From Adiantum capillus-veneris (taxonomy: Eukaryota; Streptophyta; Polypodiopsida; Polypodiales; Pteridaceae): 64,000 bases of DNA. Below, in pieces: positions 58,081 to 64,000 of the stretch (position 1 is its first letter; the number at the start of each line of letters is the position of its first letter). The notes beneath the pieces were generated by a model. It saw nothing but the letters and a program-made list of their open reading frames with translations, was not told where the DNA came from and made no database searches. The stretch spans positions 64,438,248 through 64,502,247 of the forward strand of contig CM043944.1 of the NCBI GenBank assembly GCA_014529385.2. The letters are read 5' to 3'. Position numbers and translations under genes: made by a program.

Positions 58081-60095
58081 TGGTTGAGCTCTATTGTTTT
58101 GGGTTGGATATGGCTTATGAGAGGTATCCACAAGTTTCTCCATAGACAAAACAGAGAGTACAAAGCATAAATTATTCATATGTAGCTTGAGCTGCAACAT
58201 CACAAGGTCCCCAAGATGGGAAGCATGAACAATTGGCCATGCGAACCAAAGGCAATCGATGCTCTTTGGTGATGTCGAGATCCTACCATTGACTTTGGCA
58301 ACATTAGAAAGGAAGTAGAGGATGAGATATTGCCTACCCCAACTAGTCAATAGCGTACCTATATTGTAAATATGCTTTTTTTGGACAAGCTCTTGTTGGT
58401 GGTACAATGGCTTTATGAAGAATCGGAAGAAGGGCTTGAGCATGGAGACAAAACTAAGGGCATAGAGAGATCCCTACAAACTTAGGTGAAGCTAGTCATG
58501 GGAAGTTGTATTAGTGAGCATCTTTATAGAGTGCATCCCTATAGTAGCTAGCAAGTTAAGAGATGAGCGGAGTCAGATACAAAAAAATTGGGGGATGGTA
58601 TGCATGCCCCACTAGGCAAGTAATAAAGGTTGAGAGTAGCAAATTCACTCATGCAGCTTGTCATGCACTCTCGTATGTGAAAGGGATAGGTGGTAAGTCC
58701 AATTTCCATGGTGCCATGAGCTTAAGATAGCTTGTATGCCAAAATTGGGGTTTACATTAGCTTTGAGGAGAGGGATAAGAAGAAGCAGCAACGACAACCA
58801 TGTCTGTAGCAGTGGCAAACCAAGCATCGGGGCCTTTTTGAGAGCAACGGGGATCCATGTGGCCAGCTACATTGTCTATGCTAGTACCTACTCTTTCATT
58901 GATTTGAAAGTGTTTCAAAGAGCCAAAAATTGCAACAACTAGCCACTCACAAATAGGTTTATTGCAAGCTCTCTATGTGGAACTTGGAAGATAGGAACCC
59001 TAAAAATAAATGTGGAGAGATAATCACTCCAACAACTGCTATGGCTGCAAGAATTGTGACTAAATCAAAATCCAAATGAGTTATGTGAATGGTCTAAAGT
59101 TTTAGTTTTTTATTCATGGCATGCCTCGTGATTTCAGCACTTGTTGAGCTAAGAAATGACTTTAATGGGAAAGAAGACTAAACTCCAAATTCCAATACCA
59201 AAGCCCCAAAAATATAGTACAACACATTTTGAGCTAACAAATCCTATTGACTTTAATGGGAAAGATGGGCTCCCGAGGATTCACTACCTACGTGGACCAA
59301 AATTGCTTGTTTAACCCCTTTATATGGAACCTCCTTTGTAAAATCTACCTATTTTTACTTATAAAATCTCCCTATTGTACACTCATGTGCTACCATAAGG
59401 TAAACCTTGTTAAATATCCTAAGAGATGGGCCTCTCCCCAATGTACAAGATCGTAGATCACAATACCCTCTATAGGAGTTTTGCAAGAGGAGCCATTGTA
59501 GGTGGAGTATATTGCCATGTGATTCAACTCCATGCTAGGGTGAAAAATATGGTGGTATGAAGCCCCCATCACTTTAAAAAAAAAACCGACGATGCTCCTA
59601 TGCAACCTAGAAGATCTTGTTGATGTGCGAGCTAACAAACCTCATTAACTTTAATTTGAAAGATGGGCCTCTCTCTAATGTAGAAGAATCCTAGATCACA
59701 ATGCCCTCTGTAGGAGTTGTGCGAGGAGCCATTACAAGTGGAGTATAGTGCCATGTCACCCAACTTTATACCATAGTGAAAAATGTGGTGTTATGAGGTC
59801 ATTGTCACCCTCCGCTCCGATGATGCTCCTCTCCTACCCTAGGAGAGCTTGTTGATGTGTCCCACTAGCTTCAGAGAGTTTACAATCTTTGATCATACTA
59901 GTATATCCATTGATGTAGAAGGCTCTTCATTGAGAACATGCACACATCTAGCCTTCCATGTAATCCATAAGGCAATAGAAACCAATGTGGCAACAATCTC
60001 TCAAGGATGCAAGGTGGAATAATGGATAGGTTGGTTAGCATTTCCAAGGTGCCACACTTGTATCCAAGCTCTATCACTATAAACACATGGTTCAC
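58066..60095 (-). pseudogene. possible LINE-derived fragments
   Basis: Minus-strand ORF 58443-58066 (MLKPFFRFFIKPLYHQQELV, GRISTSPKSIDCLWFAWPIV) is unrecognised. Near 60080-59890 one frame reads VSIALWITWKARCVHVLNEE, resembling the W..W..R....F segment after LINE reverse transcriptases. This is weak and based on a few residues. Confidence 0.25.
59225..59870. repeat. diverged tandem duplication, unit ~235 bp
   Basis: The block GAGCTAACAAA...GACTTTAAT...GATGGGC occurs at about 59230 and again at about 59630. The block GATGGGCCTCTC...GGTGGAGTATA...GGTGTTATGAGG occurs at 59425-59570 and 59660-59800. Confidence 0.75.
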
Positions 60096-60164
60096 ACCCT
60101 CTTCCTATAAGAAAGGTGGAATCCCATAGATTGAAGAAACCATATGACTATGATTGATGGCCAA

Positions 60165-60405
60165 CACAACTCCCTTGAGTACCATTTCAACTCAAGATAG
60201 TGGCAGACACTCCCTTGAGTACCATTACAACTCAAGACAAGGGCAAAAGCTCCCATATCTAGAGTCTTCATTGATTAATGCATTGTGCAATGACTAATAC
60301 GACTTGGAGTGGTTTAGAAGGAAGAAAATGCTCCCATATCTAGAGTCTTCATTGATTAATACATTGTGCAATACTAAGATGACTTGGAGTGGTTTAGTAG
60401 GAAGC
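60165..60405. repeat. two adjacent tandem duplications (40-bp and 81-bp units)
   Basis: ACTCCCTTGAGTACCATT repeats at 60169 and 60209 (period 40). GCTCCCATATCTAGAGTCTT begins at 60249 and at 60330 (period 81). Confidence 0.85.
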
Positions 60406-60429
60406 TCTTCTATATGAGCTAAAGAGACT

Positions 60430-60960
60430 TGCAAACGGACGTTTCACCTACCCTATGGAGGATTGAATGTGGGTGTCTCCTATAGTGGTGGTGACCCCAA
60501 ATAAGAATGGCACATGGAAGGGATGGGAGGATTAAGCCATTGAATGCTGCAACAAAGAGGGATCACCTCTCTTTCTCTTTCTACGATGAAATTCTTAATG
60601 AGATCGCACATCAAGAAATTTGTGCAATGATTATGTAGGCCATTTTAAACCAAGATTACAAGGAGAGACTAAAGGAAAAAAACTTGCAAAAAACCATGGG
60701 ATCTTTTGCTTATAAAATAATGTCGTTTGTTCCAACTGATGCACACAAAATTCTCAAAAGATTTGTAACTCATGTGCTTCAACCTTTTTTAGGAAAATGA
60801 ATGAGGTGGTTCTCTATTAATGATTTTAGTAGCCATAGCTCATATGCAGAGCATCTTGAAAAAGTATATAAAGGATTTTTAAAGCTACACTCAATGGGTG
60901 GATAGTTAAATGTGGAGATTGTCCCATTTTTTACTATTAAGTAACTCTACTTGGTCATGT
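60430..60960 (+). pseudogene. highly decayed Ty3/gypsy reverse transcriptase relic
   Basis: In shifting + frames: VVVTPNKNGTWK (RT motif VxxTPKKNGKWR), NAATKRDHLSLSFYDEILNE (NAATKRDHFPLPFxDEIL), then KRFVTHVLQPFLGK and AEHLEKVYKGFLKLHSMGG (thumb start HLxKVxxGFxRLHSLGGQLN). The FxDD region is present only as INDFSSHSS. No frame is open for more than about 40 codons. Confidence 0.7.
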
Positions 60961-61167
60961 TGTATCTACAAGGGGTCTCCTTTATCCAGTGTGTGAGATA
61001 TCTTAGAAAAATTATACATCTCCTCTCATAGATTGTACTTCATTTAAAAATACTCATTCAAAGATCCCTCTTCAGATGGATTGAAGGAATGAGTAGAAAT
61101 TTTGAGAGGTTAAAGAACACTGTGAGTCCTGGGGTGGTCACTTTTGAAAATGTGTATCATATAGCGT

Positions 61168-61447
61168 GAGTTAACTAGAGAGGATTATTAATTAGCCAAA
61201 ATGTATACTTTTATGTATACATTAGAGGGGGGTGGGGGATTTTTAAATAAGCCCACAGTGTGTAAATATAGTATGTATATTGAGGTATTATTAATAACCT
61301 CTCCGGTTAACTCATGTTATAGAGGATTATTGATTATCCAAAATGTATACTTTATGTATGCATTAAAGGGGGCTGGTGGATTTTAAAATAGGTCCGCAAT
61401 GTAAATATAGCATGTATATTGAGGTATTATTAATAACCTCTTGAACA
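61168..61447. repeat. tandem duplication, unit ~140 bp
   Basis: GAGGATTATT...CCAAAATGTATAC through TATTGAGGTATTATTAATAA occurs twice (about 61179 and 61322) with small differences. Confidence 0.8.
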
Positions 61448-61739
61448 CATGTGATGTGGGGAGTTTTTGATAAGTGACTGCCCCGTGTATTGAGTTTTCT
61501 TCCAAATTATAGGCCCTCCAAGGTGGGATAAATTATTTGATCTTTAAATCCAAGTATATGGAATGATCGTTAGTGTGCTTGTTGGAATCTGAGTATATAT
61601 GTAGCTTAGCTTGCTAATGATTCCAACTTTTAAAGGTAGTAAGAGAAAGAGGTTAAAATTGAGCCGCCCACAATGCAAAGCCAATGATGACAGCGTTGGT
61701 GAGGCTTAGCGAATATCTCTTTATTTTTTAAAGGTCGCT

Positions 61740-62105
61740 CTCTTATGTTTTAGGTACATACAATAAACTAGTAGATAAGGTAAAAATAGACCTTCAATTG
61801 ATGAGTATGCATAATATGGGTATTCATCTTTACTACTTCTAGTGGGAACCTACTCTAGATTAGGTATGCTCCTATTTGACACTATGTGACACGATCATAA
61901 GGTAAAAATAGACCTTATGAGTATGATGAATATCAATATACATCTTTACTACTTCTAGCATGCTCCTATTTGACACGATCATGGTGTCACTAGCCTCTAC
62001 AATAAACTAGTAGATAAGGTAAGAATAGACCTTCTTTCAATTGATGAGTATGATGAGTATTGGTATACATCTTTAGTACATCTACTACTCTAGATTAGGT
62101 ATACT
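61740..62105. repeat. three diverged tandem copies, unit ~110-125 bp
   Basis: AGATAAGGTAARAATAGACC or a shortened form begins at about 61774, 61898 and 62012, each followed by GATGAGTATG...CATCTTTA. Confidence 0.75.
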
Positions 62106-64000
62106 CCTTTTTTAATATATTACCACACACACACATGCACACATGCAAACACAAAATATAGAATTTTTTTACACAGATATTGGTCACGTATAAGCAGAGC
62201 TGTACTAAGTTTGTGAATATAACGTAGGCAACTACGTCATTAGCAGGGGATTGATGGACTACAATAAAGACAAAATATGGGGCCAAGCAATTAGCAAGTG
62301 TTGTTTGTAAACATGCCGGTTTTTTTAGCACTGAACCATTTTTTTTGTATTTCATAAGCTTCAATAGAAGGCAGCAGATGATGTACTTATCTTTCAAGTA
62401 AATAAAATATCTCCATTTGCAGTGTCAATTGGAATTTTAAAGTAACATGGTACTCTTTTTATAAAAAAATTGGAAATTCCAATTTGAGGTACAAGACCGG
62501 TTTTTTCGGAAGTGAAAAACCTATTGTAAAAATCCAAAAAAGGACCGTTTGCCTTAGGTAACAAGTGGAATTAAAACCAACCCCCCTTTTTTATATATAT
62601 GTCAATTGAAGCTTTTTTATATATCAATTGAAGTTCTTTTTTGATAATGGTTATGACATATGTTTAAAGTCTACCCAGTAAAACGTTACAATTTGCCAAG
62701 CCAGCACAAAGCAGTTAAAGCACTGAACTTGTAAAGGTTATAAGAGGCGTATATATCTGTGGACATACTAACCCAGGAAAAAGAGTCGACAGTTTAAACT
62801 ATTGCACATTTTTTTTTTAACAAAACGACATTCAGTATTTATTAAAATAGTTTGGTAATAAAATGCTAGTAAACACAATACCATGTGTTATGGTTACTCA
62901 TAAGTACCTAATTATTTTCAAAAAACCTTTTAGTATAGCCTTTTTAAGGTTGTATATCTGGCAAGGTCAAGCACCCACTTAAAGCGAATCTAGTGCTACT
63001 GGCCCATGCAAATACAAAAGCTACAGGGTGTCATAGTTATGGCACCGTTCGGTGCACCTTTGCTGTAAAAAAGAATACGCAAGGTGTAAAAAGAACGCAA
63101 CGCTGATGCACTGAGAGCACACTCAGTTCATACACAGAATCATAACTCCCATCTTGACACACACACATAGTAGCGCAAGGAGCACAAGAGAGGAGTGCAA
63201 GCAGTACACAGTAGAGCACTCCTCATGCATAGCCAAAAATGTGTGGTTTGCCGCTCTCAAAGCTTCGCCAATACGCACATAACGGCACAACTCCCAGCCT
63301 GACAAATCGAAAAACGGATTGCAGGTGTTCACAGAAGGTAAAAAAGGTTTCTTTGATTCGTTTTTGCAAGATGTATAAAATCAATTATGAGCATAAGAGC
63401 TTCTTATTGTTACACACACACAACAAGTTTTCATAGCATATAGATAACACCTTGTCTCAAAACACCACACATAGGCAGAAGCACACGAAAGAGTGTCTTC
63501 AGGTATATATACACACACAAAGGACAAAAAACTGGTACACTAGCTATCGTCTCAGATATAGCACGGTCATGGTGCTATCATAGTTTTGAAAAAAAGTTTC
63601 CTTTCTTCCGTTTTCATAAAAGAAAAGTGTTTTCCTTCATCTTCATAGAGTATTGGCATAGCTATATATAAAAAGTTTTTTTCCGGTATAAATACATATA
63701 TACAAGTATACATGGAATGACTTGAGTATGCACAAAATCATGCGAGTGATGAAGCATTAAAGTAAATGCATAGAGCTAAAGCATGAAAAATATCAATTGA
63801 AGGGTGTAGCAGTTGAAGCAACTTGGACAATACACGAGTACAAGGAAGACTACATATATGACGGCGGCAAATAACAACCAGGTATTGCAATACAAGAGCT
63901 TTATTTAAAGTAATTGTACCTTGCCTTGTGATCATAAGTTTAAAACAAAGAAGTAAGTCAAAGTATATACTTTCATTTGGAGCATTTTGTAAGTAGGTGG
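62106..64000. other. AT-rich sequence with no recognised gene
   Basis: Only short ORFs without family resemblance; scattered (CA)n and (TA)n runs. Nothing supports a gene. Confidence 0.5.

Noticed and set aside
62106-64000. Short ORFs in the right-hand AT-rich region
   Set aside because: None exceeds about 100 codons or shows any family motif; splice signals could not be paired with coding frames.

Overview
The window reads as nuclear DNA of a land plant: genes carry GT-AG introns, and the sequence is crowded with plant-type Ty3/gypsy and Ty1/copia LTR retrotransposons, a CACTA (En/Spm) transposon, MITEs and long TC/GA/TA microsatellites. A fern or other non-seed plant is only a hunch. No tRNA, rRNA or CRISPR feature was seen. 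Nearly all coding capacity belongs to mobile elements, and most of it is decayed, largely by changes that look like C-to-T (or G-to-A) transitions.

Layout. 1-3.6 kb: the 3' part of a gene with an Ulp1-type cysteine protease domain, an acidic linker and an FCP1/HAD-like domain (+ strand), convergent with a two-exon gene of an unrecognised family ('family 1', - strand). 3.9-10.0 kb: a decayed Ty3/gypsy element on the - strand that keeps only its left LTR. 10.08-56.53 kb: a proposed large TIR element whose two ends match, in inverted orientation, the two ends of a 466-bp MITE at 36.6-37.1 kb. Without nested insertions it would be about 12 kb and hold four genes: a second copy of family 1 (+), a gene whose last exon resembles the C-terminal part of histone H2B (+), a clear but divergent histone H3-like gene (-), and a two-exon gene that may encode a transposase (-).

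Inserted into this element are: a 370-bp foldback MITE, itself split by a Tat-type gypsy element (14052-29574), whose right LTR is split by a complete copia (22421-27931); a second copia (31747-37394) that carries the MITE; a solo LTR (37618-40321); and a 13.4-kb CACTA element (40477-53923) that carries a gag-only LTR element with 2.6-kb LTRs (41707-49441). Most insertions have target duplications. The second copia, the solo LTR and the CACTA all sit in one exon of the possible transposase gene; removing each with one target copy restores a single reading frame.

56.5-64 kb: a solo LTR of the first gypsy family, possible LINE scraps, a very decayed gypsy RT relic, several short tandem duplications, and AT-rich sequence without recognisable genes.

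The most unusual content is the pairing of histone-fold genes with a possible transposase and the family 1 gene between matching inverted ends. All identifications come from reading the sequence; no database search was possible.
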